A stretch of 12,100 bases of DNA. It comes from CAYJPK01 sp964372035 (GTDB lineage: Bacteria; Desulfobacterota; Desulfovibrionia; Desulfovibrionales; Desulfovibrionaceae). Where the stretch lies: positions 1 to 12,100 of the forward strand of contig CAYJPK010000066.1 in the NCBI GenBank assembly GCA_964372035.1. The letters are read 5' to 3'. Position 1 is the stretch's first letter, and each line of letters begins with the position of its first letter. The translations under genes were made by a program, and so were the position numbers. The notes under the pieces were generated by a model that saw only the letters and a program-made list of their open reading frames with translations, did not search any database and was not told where the DNA came from. This document shows positions 1-6,442 of the stretch, one piece after another.

Positions 1-1
1 C

Positions 2-71
2 GTGGCTAAGCCACTTGAAAAAGGCATTAAAAATGACTTTTTCAGTACCGACTAACTAGTAACACTAGTTA
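2..71. repeat. cluster of three inverted repeats at the window edge
   Basis: Three short palindromes lie in succession downstream of the M16 peptidase stop. GTGGC/GCCAC occupies 2-14. TGAAAAA/TTTTTCA occupies 16-44, with an inner CATT/AATG stem. An 8-bp perfect stem TAACTAGT/ACTAGTTA with a 3-nt loop occupies 53-71. The last is followed on the plus strand by a weakly T-rich stretch (AGTTTCTTT). It could therefore terminate a plus-strand gene lying left of the window, or end the minus-strand peptidase transcript. No strong U-tract is present on either strand, so a terminator role is only a possibility. Confidence 0.3.
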
Positions 72-85
72 AGTTTCTTTAATAA

Positions 86-2986
86 TTAAAAAATGTTTAT
101 TATTTGCATTTTGTGAGTTTTAGCATATTCCTCTAAATTTTTCCCACCTAAGCCACAAGTTATAGAAGTGTTGTTAGCTTCAAAAAGAATTTCTGCAAAC
201 TCTTTGTAATCTTTTTTACTTGTGGAAAGAACTTCATCTCTTAATTGTTGACGCATTTCTTCTGTATCGTTAGTTAAATTGCGCATTAAAGAAGTCATGC
301 CTTTGCCATCTGGTAATAAATAAGTGTCTATATCACCTACTGCACCAACAATGGCATTAGTAAGGTCACGCTCTGTTAAGTCCAAATTCTTTAGCCATGT
401 TGCACTATCTCTATAAGCATATAGCGTACTTTCAATTTGTGGGTCACGGTATGAAACCTGTGTCCAAATTCCACTCAAGCGGTCAACATTACAAAAAACA
501 CCATAAGCTCCACCTTGGACTCTTACCTTATCCCAAAGTCTAGCCATGCGTAAATGTCTAGCTATAACAAGAGCAGATCCATTCCACTTGTAGCCAAGCT
601 CATAAAGATTGCAACCCTTACCAATAAAGTTAATTTGTGATGGTGCAATAAGTGCCTCATCTAAAAGACTTGCATAGCGTTGACGAGTGTAAGTTTCAAG
701 ACTAATAGCAGGCTTTAAATTTTGAGCTAAACTTTTTGCAAGTGGCACAGTTTTAAGGATTAAATCTTCGTTGGCTGTTATATTAACAATAATATTATCT
801 TTGCATAAAACGAGCTCTTTTATTTTTTGTAAATTACTTAAAATACCACTCCAGCTGCTATCAGCTCTTTCACTGAGTTCTCGCAAATATAGCAAATAGC
901 TGTAACCATTTGTAAGTTCAGTTAAATGCCCAGCACTTGAATATCTAGCTCTTATGCGTGAAGCAACAAAGCTATGACCACTTGGAATTATCATTTGTTC
1001 AAGTCTTGCACGTTCTTCAAAGAGCATCTGCATAAAACGAGTTTTGTTGTCAAAGTTAGTCTCAGAAATAATTTCATTTAACATTTCAAATAAATTTTCT
1101 ACTTTATCTGCGCTAGCTTTAGCACTAATATTAAGGAGAGACAAAACTTCATTGCCATGTTTTGAGCTAAAGATAACATCAGCATCAATGCCACCTGTTT
1201 TACTTGAAATGTCTAAACCTAGTTCAACAAAGTCACGCTTATTCGTACCAACTTCAGTTAAGGCTCTAGCAAATAATGGTAAAAGTTGTATTAACTCATT
1301 AGGAACATTATCGAGCTTAAACAAAATATTAGCATAAACAATGCCGTTAGTATTGATATTATGCGCATAGAATGGTGCATTTTCAAAGCTACCATGCTTG
1401 CACGGGATTTCTTTATTTTCTTTTGCCAAATCCTTTAACTCTAGGCTAGGAATGCTTGCAAGAGCTTCTTCGCTATCAGGTGTTTTTTGCGCTTGGAGTA
1501 AACGCTCATTAAATTCCACCAATTCTTTGCGTTCTGTTGCAGTTAAAACATCACGCAAAAGATTTAATTTTTCTTGTTCAGCTTTTTCTTTTTCGTTTAA
1601 ATAGTCTTCATCTGGAACAAGTACAACAGTTGCCCTATGTTGATTATCAAGGAAATATTTAGTGATTAATTCTTCAAAATAACGAGGATTAGTTTTTAAA
1701 CTCTCTCTAATACTATTTAAAGGTTGTTGCCATGCAAGCGGTGCGAAAGGATCACCATCATGCAACCAAGTAGTAAGAGCTCTAAGCATCGCAGCTAAAC
1801 CACGTGGAACACGACCAGAATTGTTTTCACGCAAAGCAAATTCAATACTATTAAGCGCAGCTTCAATTGCTTGGCTAGGAATTCCTTCTTCTGCAAGATC
1901 TGCTAAGGTGTCCATTATTAAAACTTCAACCTCTTGTGCATCTTTAATTGAGATAGAACGAAGACCAACTGAAAAACAAAGTTGCCTAAGCTCTCGCTCA
2001 AGCCCACTGCCAGTTAAATCTTCACCAAGTCCAGAATCAATTAAGGCTTTGCGAAGAGGTGAGCCAGGTAGACCAAGTAAAATATGATCAAGAATTTCAA
2101 GAGCAAGACATTCTTCAATATTATTATTTTCGCAGAATAACCAATTAACATTGATATGTCCCTTGTCTTCACCCTCTGCACATGGAAAAGGATATTCTAA
2201 ATATCTCGGTGTATCAAACATTTCTTGAAGTTCAACTTCTGAATTTACAGAAATTTTGTCAAAACTTGCAAGTGCTTCATCTATAGTTTTTAAGCGAGTA
2301 TTCTCATCGTCATCTCCCCAGAAAAAAAAGAAACTATTGCTAGGGTGATAAAACTTTTCATGGAAATACTTAAAGCCATCATAGCTTAATAAAGGAATAA
2401 CTTCTGGATTACCACCAGAATCTAAGCCATAAGTATTGTCTGGAAAAACAGCATGTTGACTATGTTCAGCTAAAAGAGAATCAGGTGAAGAATAAACACC
2501 TTTCATTTCATTGAAAACTACACCCTTATAAGAATACTGTCCATTTGCTTCCGTTGCTTCAAGGTGCCAACCTTCTTGATAGAAAATATCTTCACTAATG
2601 ATTGGGTGAAAAACAGCATCAATATAAACAGAAATTAAATTATAAAAATCCGTTAAATTTGTGCTTGCAACTGGATAGCATGTTTTATCAGGGTAAGTCA
2701 TGGCATTTAAAAATGTTTGCAAGGAAGACTTTAAAAGCTCTACGAAAGGTTCTTTCACAGGATATTTTTCTGAACCGCATAGAACAGAATGTTCTAAAAT
2801 ATGCGCAACGCCAGTTGAATCACTTGGTGGCGTGCGAAAATTAACTCCAAAGCATTTGTTTTCATCATCATTACAAACAGATAACAAACTTGCACCAGTT
2901 CTGTCATGTTCAAAAAGGCGTACATGACTTGAAATTTCTTCTAAATATTCTTCACGTTTTAAGGTAAAACCATGTAAATTACTCAT
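86..2986 (-). CDS. M16C zinc metallopeptidase, presequence protease (PreP/Cym1)-like
   Basis: This 966-residue protein has the length and architecture of M16C peptidases, which enclose and degrade short unfolded peptides in a two-half clamshell chamber. The inverted zinc motif HxxEH is at residues 62-66 (H62, E65 the base, H66). The third ligand is probably E160, in a GVVFNEMKG segment typical of the subfamily. The M16C-associated domain covers roughly residues 465-720. The C-terminal half carries the substrate-stabilising Arg/Tyr pair in RVQGGAY (R822, Y828). There is no signal peptide, so a cytosolic role in peptide turnover is expected. The ATG is preceded by AGGT at 5-nt spacing. The gene is separated from the upstream 127-residue gene by a terminator, so it is probably transcribed alone. 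Family assignment is secure; physiological substrates are unknown. Confidence 0.95.
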   Translation of the reverse strand: MSNLHGFTLKREEYLEEISSHVRLFEHDRTGASLLSVCNDDENKCFGVNFRTPPSDSTGVAHILEHSVLCGSEKYPVKEPFVELLKSSLQTFLNAMTYPDKTCYPVASTNLTDFYNLISVYIDAVFHPIISEDIFYQEGWHLEATEANGQYSYKGVVFNEMKGVYSSPDSLLAEHSQHAVFPDNTYGLDSGGNPEVIPLLSYDGFKYFHEKFYHPSNSFFFFWGDDDENTRLKTIDEALASFDKISVNSEVELQEMFDTPRYLEYPFPCAEGEDKGHINVNWLFCENNNIEECLALEILDHILLGLPGSPLRKALIDSGLGEDLTGSGLERELRQLCFSVGLRSISIKDAQEVEVLIMDTLADLAEEGIPSQAIEAALNSIEFALRENNSGRVPRGLAAMLRALTTWLHDGDPFAPLAWQQPLNSIRESLKTNPRYFEELITKYFLDNQHRATVVLVPDEDYLNEKEKAEQEKLNLLRDVLTATERKELVEFNERLLQAQKTPDSEEALASIPSLELKDLAKENKEIPCKHGSFENAPFYAHNINTNGIVYANILFKLDNVPNELIQLLPLFARALTEVGTNKRDFVELGLDISSKTGGIDADVIFSSKHGNEVLSLLNISAKASADKVENLFEMLNEIISETNFDNKTRFMQMLFEERARLEQMIIPSGHSFVASRIRARYSSAGHLTELTNGYSYLLYLRELSERADSSWSGILSNLQKIKELVLCKDNIIVNITANEDLILKTVPLAKSLAQNLKPAISLETYTRQRYASLLDEALIAPSQINFIGKGCNLYELGYKWNGSALVIARHLRMARLWDKVRVQGGAYGVFCNVDRLSGIWTQVSYRDPQIESTLYAYRDSATWLKNLDLTERDLTNAIVGAVGDIDTYLLPDGKGMTSLMRNLTNDTEEMRQQLRDEVLSTSKKDYKEFAEILFEANNTSITCGLGGKNLEEYAKTHKMQIINIF

Positions 2987-3009
2987 AACTACCTACTTTA
3001 TTAGTTTTT

Positions 3010-3037
3010 TTTATATTACAGCATAAATCGTTAGCAA
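3010..3037 (-). promoter_or_regulatory. possible sigma70-type promoter for the M16 peptidase
   Basis: On the minus strand, TTGCTA (3032-3037) and TATAAA (3010-3015) are separated by 16 nt. They lie just downstream of the terminator of the preceding gene and about 25 nt upstream of the peptidase start codon. The -10 matches consensus at 5 of 6 positions and the -35 at 4 of 6. In AT-rich DNA such matches arise easily. The position immediately after a terminator is the main support. Confidence 0.35.
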
Positions 3038-3038
3038 C

Positions 3039-3070
3039 AAAAAAAAGGGACAGAAAAATCCGCCCCCTTA
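3039..3070 (-). terminator. intrinsic terminator after the 127-residue protein gene
   Basis: Read on the minus strand, AAGGG (3065-3069) pairs with CCCTT (3045-3049). The stem continues inward through a G-U pair, one bulged G and three more pairs (G-C, G-U and C-G) to a six-base loop at 3054-3059. It is followed directly by a run of T reaching 3039. A GC-rich stem with a T-tract, 24 nt beyond the stop codon of the 127-residue gene, is a standard Rho-independent terminator. It isolates that gene from the peptidase gene. Confidence 0.8.
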
Positions 3071-3093
3071 AAATATATTATTTAAAATTTAAA

Positions 3094-3477
3094 TTAACAA
3101 TTAGCTGCTTTAAGAGTTTCTTCAATCATTTCAAGGCTAGGGGTGCTTTCTTTATCAAGCCCAGTAAGAGAGCGAACAGCAATCATTAACATATCATAGC
3201 TTAAATTCATTTCAACTCTACCATCATTAATAGAGCAGTTTTCACCTTGTAAAAGAACCTTATAAGCACGACGGCTTCTATTTGCTCCACTACCAGAGGT
3301 AATGGAATAAACATGTTCGCCTTGGTCAGTAACATATAAGTTTTGTCTAGTTAACACACTATTTTCTTCATCAAACCATGATCCACCGGCAAACTGACGA
3401 CCTTTGAATGAAAGTTGTGCACCATTATCAAGAGATAACTGCACTTCTTCCCACTGGCTTTGTTCGGTATCATTCAT
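3094..3477 (-). CDS. conserved-looking protein of unknown function, 127 aa
   Basis: I do not recognise this 127-residue protein. It has no signal peptide or membrane segment, so it is probably cytosolic. The central part (about residues 18-78) alternates polar and hydrophobic residues with many Gly and aromatic positions (GGSWFDEE at 31-38, then a Tyr/Val-rich strand pattern), suggesting a small beta-rich fold. It is followed by a basic patch RSRRAYK (67-73) and a more helical C-terminal third (about 92-125) ending in Cys. It is very likely a real gene. The start has an excellent Shine-Dalgarno AAAGGAG 6 nt upstream, a TTGACA promoter lies before it and a clear terminator follows it. It stands alone as a single-gene unit, so the neighbours give no functional clue. 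Confidence 0.85.
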   Translation of the reverse strand: MNDTEQSQWEEVQLSLDNGAQLSFKGRQFAGGSWFDEENSVLTRQNLYVTDQGEHVYSITSGSGANRSRRAYKVLLQGENCSINDGRVEMNLSYDMLMIAVRSLTGLDKESTPSLEMIEETLKAANC

Positions 3478-3499
3478 GTTGAGCTCCTTTAAAACAAAC

Positions 3500-3518
3500 T
3501 TAATTAATGCTTAATTAA
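3500..3518. repeat. paired TTAATTAA palindromes in the 5' leader
   Basis: Two copies of the 8-bp palindrome TTAATTAA sit at 3500-3507 and 3511-3518, with an 11-bp period (about one helical turn). They lie between the predicted -10 box and the ribosome binding site of the 127-residue gene. The arrangement resembles a dimer-repeat operator, but the base composition is so AT-rich that chance is a real alternative. Confidence 0.3.
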
Positions 3519-3535
3519 CCAAAATTAATGAAAAT

Positions 3536-3564
3536 ATACTATCTAAGAAATTTATTCATGTCAA
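3536..3564 (-). promoter_or_regulatory. sigma70-type promoter of the 127-aa protein gene
   Basis: On the minus strand a perfect TTGACA (3559-3564) is followed after 17 nt by TAGTAT (3536-3541, 4 of 6 matches to TATAAT). The predicted start of transcription falls near 3529, giving a leader of about 50 nt that contains the paired TTAATTAA palindromes. A perfect -35 with optimal spacing is convincing. It also lies directly downstream of the acyltransferase stop, where a new unit has to begin. Confidence 0.65.
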
Positions 3565-3600
3565 GATTATTTTTTTTTAACATTACCATACTTTTCTATT

Positions 3601-4410
3601 TTATTTTTTTTGCCAGTTATTAAGATTGTTTTGGATAAAATCAACAATTTGAGAGTGTTGTTCTTTCCCATTACCCTCAATACTCATAGCTTTACCAAAT
3701 TTTATATGCACGTCCTTGTCTGTTGAGATTTTTCCAAAATCTTTCAGCAATTTACCGTTGCCCCAGTACTGTGTTGAAAGGGCAATAGGAACAACTGGCA
3801 CATCAGCCTTTTTCGCAAGCTTGATACCGATAGTATTAAATTTTTGAGGGTCAAATTCAACCATTCTAGTACTTTGTGGGAAAATTATTACAGATTTATT
3901 TTGTTTTAATATTTCACAGCCCTTAGTCAAAACAGTCGTTAAATCTTCTCTTGGGTTTTCACGTCCAACGATGATTGGGTCTTGAGCTTTTAAAATATTA
4001 CCAAAAAGAGGATATTCGATTAGTGATTTTTTTATTGCAAAAGTGACCCCTTTAAAAGGTGCTATAAAGGCAGGTAAAATAAAGGTTTCAAGCGTGCTCA
4101 TATGGTTCGAGATAAAAACACATGGAGTATCAAGCGATTTAAAATTGTTTAAACCCTCAATTTGCATTTTTACTCCAGTTTCCAGCACAAGCTTAACAAT
4201 AGAATAACAATCAGAAACCCAACGTTCATTTGGGTATTCTTTTTTACCGGCTACAATACCGGCTTGTGCAACAATATTAAACATATTTAGATAAAAATAT
4301 AGTGGTGCACATTTGGTTGCGAATATATTATTCTTTATGTTTTGTGGGTAAAAATTATCGCCATTAAAAAGCCTAAGAGCTTCGTTATATAAGTTGTCAA
4401 CTTTAGTCAT
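3601..4410 (-). CDS. PlsC-type lysophospholipid/glycerolipid acyltransferase
   Basis: The 269-residue protein matches the PlsC/LPLAT acyltransferase fold, which transfers an acyl chain to a lysophospholipid or related acceptor at the inner membrane. Motif I reads NHMSTLE (102-108), giving H103 and an acidic E108 where the family usually has HxxxxD. Motif II is represented by VGR (148-150). Motif III is FPQSTR (177-182), with Gln in place of the usual Glu of FPEGTR. Motif IV is VPVVPIAL (204-211). The sequence between III and IV resembles a proteobacterial subgroup I recall with FPQ-type motifs, so this looks like a functional variant and not decay. Its ATG lies within the last codons of the upstream deacetylase gene (8-bp overlap) with only a weak Shine-Dalgarno, implying translational coupling. 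The true acceptor is uncertain; it need not be lysophosphatidate. Confidence 0.85.
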   Translation of the reverse strand: MTKVDNLYNEALRLFNGDNFYPQNIKNNIFATKCAPLYFYLNMFNIVAQAGIVAGKKEYPNERWVSDCYSIVKLVLETGVKMQIEGLNNFKSLDTPCVFISNHMSTLETFILPAFIAPFKGVTFAIKKSLIEYPLFGNILKAQDPIIVGRENPREDLTTVLTKGCEILKQNKSVIIFPQSTRMVEFDPQKFNTIGIKLAKKADVPVVPIALSTQYWGNGKLLKDFGKISTDKDVHIKFGKAMSIEGNGKEQHSQIVDFIQNNLNNWQKK

Positions 4411-5197
4411 TTTCTTTGCCTATAACCTTATTGTTTTCAGAAATTTTTATGTTTTCGTTTGAGTCTAGATTCAAACTTGCAGATAAGCTTGTAAAATTAC
4501 AACCATTGCCAATTAAATAGTCTAATATTGCGGGCATGTTTTTTACAGTATTATATTTTGTGTCATGAAACAAAAATATTCCTCGCAGTGGAAATCCGTT
4601 TGCGACAGTTTGCATATTATGAAAATCTGCCTCAGCTTGCCAGTCCTTACTGTCAACCGACCATAAAACAATCAGCGAATTTAAAATCTTTGCAATTTCC
4701 ACTGTTTTTTTATCATATTTTCCAAACGGTGGGCGTAAGAATTTTATTTTTGCGCCGAGTTCTTTAAGTATAGTGTCGGTTTTCTTGTATGATTTTAATT
4801 GTACTTCCAGTGGTTCCCCAACTAGATAATTGTGCTCAAATGAATGATTACCAATTTCATGCCCTTGATTAATTATTTCCATTACCTCATCTTTATAACG
4901 TAATGCTTTTTTTCCAATTATAAAAAACACCGCAGGGACATTGTAATCATTTAAGGTTTTAAGTAATTCTTTTGTGTATTTGCTTGGTCCATCGTCAAAA
5001 CTAAGTACACATTGGTTATTATCAAGGCTATTTTTCATTAAAAATAAGCCGTCATTTACTGTTTGCAAGTGACTATAATTTTCTATAAAAATCGGCTTAT
5101 CTTTTGCAACTGCAAATTGATTTGTAAAAAAAAAGTAAGAAAAAAATATAGTAAGGCAAAAAAATATTTTGAAATAAGCCTTATTGTTGATATACAT
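4403..5197 (-). CDS. exported polysaccharide deacetylase (CE4/NodB domain)
   Basis: This 264-residue protein is a CE4 carbohydrate esterase, a metal-dependent N-deacetylase of GlcNAc-type polymers such as peptidoglycan or exopolysaccharide. All five CE4 motifs are visible: FDDGP (67-71, catalytic base and metal Asp), HSFEH (118-122, metal His pair), RPPFG (155-159), VDSKDW (181-186) and LFHD (209-212, catalytic His). Residues 1-31 form a Sec signal peptide, with a long hydrophobic stretch and a likely cleavage after AVA (29-31), so the enzyme acts in the periplasm or outside. The Shine-Dalgarno AAGGA sits 6 nt before the ATG. It is the first gene of an overlapping pair with the acyltransferase and is divergent from fliG. 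The substrate is not evident from sequence. Confidence 0.92.
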   Translation of the reverse strand: MYINNKAYFKIFFCLTIFFSYFFFTNQFAVAKDKPIFIENYSHLQTVNDGLFLMKNSLDNNQCVLSFDDGPSKYTKELLKTLNDYNVPAVFFIIGKKALRYKDEVMEIINQGHEIGNHSFEHNYLVGEPLEVQLKSYKKTDTILKELGAKIKFLRPPFGKYDKKTVEIAKILNSLIVLWSVDSKDWQAEADFHNMQTVANGFPLRGIFLFHDTKYNTVKNMPAILDYLIGNGCNFTSLSASLNLDSNENIKISENNKVIGKEND

Positions 5198-5226
5198 ATT
5201 TTTTCCTTGTTAGTTTGATGTGTCTA

Positions 5227-5254
5227 ATTATATCATACTTAAATTAAAACGCAA
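5227..5254 (-). promoter_or_regulatory. sigma70-type promoter of the deacetylase-acyltransferase operon
   Basis: On the minus strand a perfect TATAAT (5227-5232) is preceded, at 16-nt spacing, by TTGCGT (5249-5254, 3 of 6 matches). Transcription would start near 5220, leaving a leader of about 22 nt with the Shine-Dalgarno at 5204-5208. The -10 is strong and well placed; the -35 is poor. Confidence 0.5.
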
Positions 5255-5374
5255 GTTGCTTTAAATTCTGTAATATTAAAGGGATTTGTTTTAAGTGCTT
5301 TTTTTAGTTATTATATTTTTTAAGATTGCATAAAATCAAGAAAAATATTATTATTTATTTGTAAGTGCGTTTTT

Positions 5375-5383
5375 TGGTATAAT
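5375..5383 (+). promoter_or_regulatory. extended -10 promoter of fliGHI
   Basis: TGG followed by a perfect TATAAT (5378-5383) forms an extended -10 element (TGnTATAAT). There is no good -35 at 17-18 nt (TTATTT/TTTATT), which extended -10 promoters tolerate. Transcription would begin near 5390, about 57 nt before the fliG ATG. The same bases also fit a sigma54-type -24/-12 element (separate entry). Confidence 0.5.
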
Positions 5384-5390
5384 ATTAGCA
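5375..5390 (+). promoter_or_regulatory. sigma54-like -24/-12 element overlapping the fliG promoter
   Basis: The segment from TGG (5375-5377) to AGCA (5387-5390) places the invariant GG (5376-5377) and GC (5388-5389) dinucleotides exactly 12 bp apart, as in TGGCAC-N5-TTGC. Three of the other consensus positions differ, so this is a weak match. It is interesting only because flagellar genes are often RpoN-dependent and because it coincides with the extended -10 element. Confidence 0.25.
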
Positions 5391-5446
5391 TAGTCTTAAT
5401 ATTCTTTGAAAAGCGTCAAAAAAGTGACTAATATAGTGGAGTAAAC

Positions 5447-6442
5447 ATGGACTTATCAGGTACACAAAAAACAGCAGTTTTGCTTCTTGCCCTTGGAGAT
5501 AAATTTACATCTGAGGTTTTTAAACGTCTAGAACGTAAGGAAATCGCTCAAATTTCAAGAGCAATTATCGGGCTTGATTCCGTGCCAAAGGAGATTGTTG
5601 AAGAGGTATTGCGAGAGTTCCATATGTCCATTGTGACTGGGCGTGACTTAATTAGTGGCGGTCAAGATATCTTAAAACGTGTTCTCATGAAGAATTTAGA
5701 TAGTGAAACAGCTAAATATATAATGGATACCCTCAATCTTGAAACTGGTCCAGCACCATTTAGAGAGCTTGAGAGAGTAAGTCCTCGCCTGTTATCTCAA
5801 CTACTTAGAAATGAACATCCTCAAACTCTTGCACTTGTTCTTGGGCATTTACAATCAGAGCAAGCAGCCAATTTATTGACAATGTTGCCTCCTGGTGTTC
5901 GTGCTGAAATTCTTATGAGACTTGCTAAGCTTGAGGCTGTACCTGAAGATATGCTTATGGAAGTTGATAGAGTATTGCAAAGTCAGCTTATTGCTATGGG
6001 TGGCAAAGAAGGTAAAAAAGTTGGCGGTGTTCAATCTGTTGCTGAAATTCTTAATGCTGTTGATAGAGCAACTGAAAGCGAAGTTCTTTCTGAAATTGAA
6101 GAAGAATCAATTCAAATGGCTGAAGATATTCGCAATCTTATGTTCGTATTTGAAGATATTAAAATTCTTGATGATAGAACCTTACGTGAAATTATGCGTG
6201 ATATTCCACAGGATCAGCTTATTATGGCTATGCGTGGAGCAAGTGACGAGCTTAAAGAGAAATTCTTTGCTAATATGTCTGAAAGAAACTCTGCTACAAT
6301 TCGTGATGAATTACAATTTATGCCTCCTGCAAAACTTTCAGAGGTTGAAGAGGCACAACAAACTATTGTTAAGGTTGTACGTGGCTTAGAAGCAGAGGGC
6401 AAAATAACAATTTCAAGAGGTTCTGGAGATGTCTTTGTCTAA
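5447..6442 (+). CDS. fliG: flagellar motor switch protein FliG
   Basis: FliG is the rotor protein of the flagellar C-ring. Its N-terminal domain binds FliF at the MS-ring, and its C-terminal domain contacts FliM and the MotA stator to generate torque. The 331-residue length is typical. The N domain spans about 1-100, the middle domain contains the EHPQ motif (123-126), and the MFVF motif is at 232-235. The C-terminal charged torque helix region (about 267-302) shows the expected alternating Asp/Glu/Lys/Arg pattern (SDELKEKFF, SERNSATIRDEL). The Shine-Dalgarno GGAG (5438-5441) lies 5 nt upstream of the ATG. It is the first gene of a fliG-fliH-fliI unit. fliF, the usual upstream neighbour, is missing and replaced by the divergent deacetylase gene. 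The end overlaps fliH by 14 bp. Confidence 0.97.
   Translation: MDLSGTQKTAVLLLALGDKFTSEVFKRLERKEIAQISRAIIGLDSVPKEIVEEVLREFHMSIVTGRDLISGGQDILKRVLMKNLDSETAKYIMDTLNLETGPAPFRELERVSPRLLSQLLRNEHPQTLALVLGHLQSEQAANLLTMLPPGVRAEILMRLAKLEAVPEDMLMEVDRVLQSQLIAMGGKEGKKVGGVQSVAEILNAVDRATESEVLSEIEEESIQMAEDIRNLMFVFEDIKILDDRTLREIMRDIPQDQLIMAMRGASDELKEKFFANMSERNSATIRDELQFMPPAKLSEVEEAQQTIVKVVRGLEAEGKITISRGSGDVFV

Noticed and set aside
1044..2927. Several plus-strand open frames of 60-100 codons inside the M16 peptidase region
   Set aside because: They are antisense shadows of a well-supported 966-residue gene, with no ribosome sites and no recognisable motifs.
5415..5428. GTCA-N6-TGAC inverted repeat before fliG as a CRP/FNR-type site
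   Set aside because: Four-base arms do not match either consensus and are expected often by chance.
5406..5434. TTGAAA-17-TAATAT promoter match just before fliG
   Set aside because: Good on paper, but transcription would start near 5441, inside or past the Shine-Dalgarno at 5438-5441, so it could not give a normal leader for fliG. The extended -10 at 5375-5383 is better placed.
5922..6389. A 155-codon plus-strand frame overlapping fliG
   Set aside because: It is an out-of-frame shadow of fliG, rich in Leu/Lys/Cys as expected from shifted AT-rich codons, and shows no family features.
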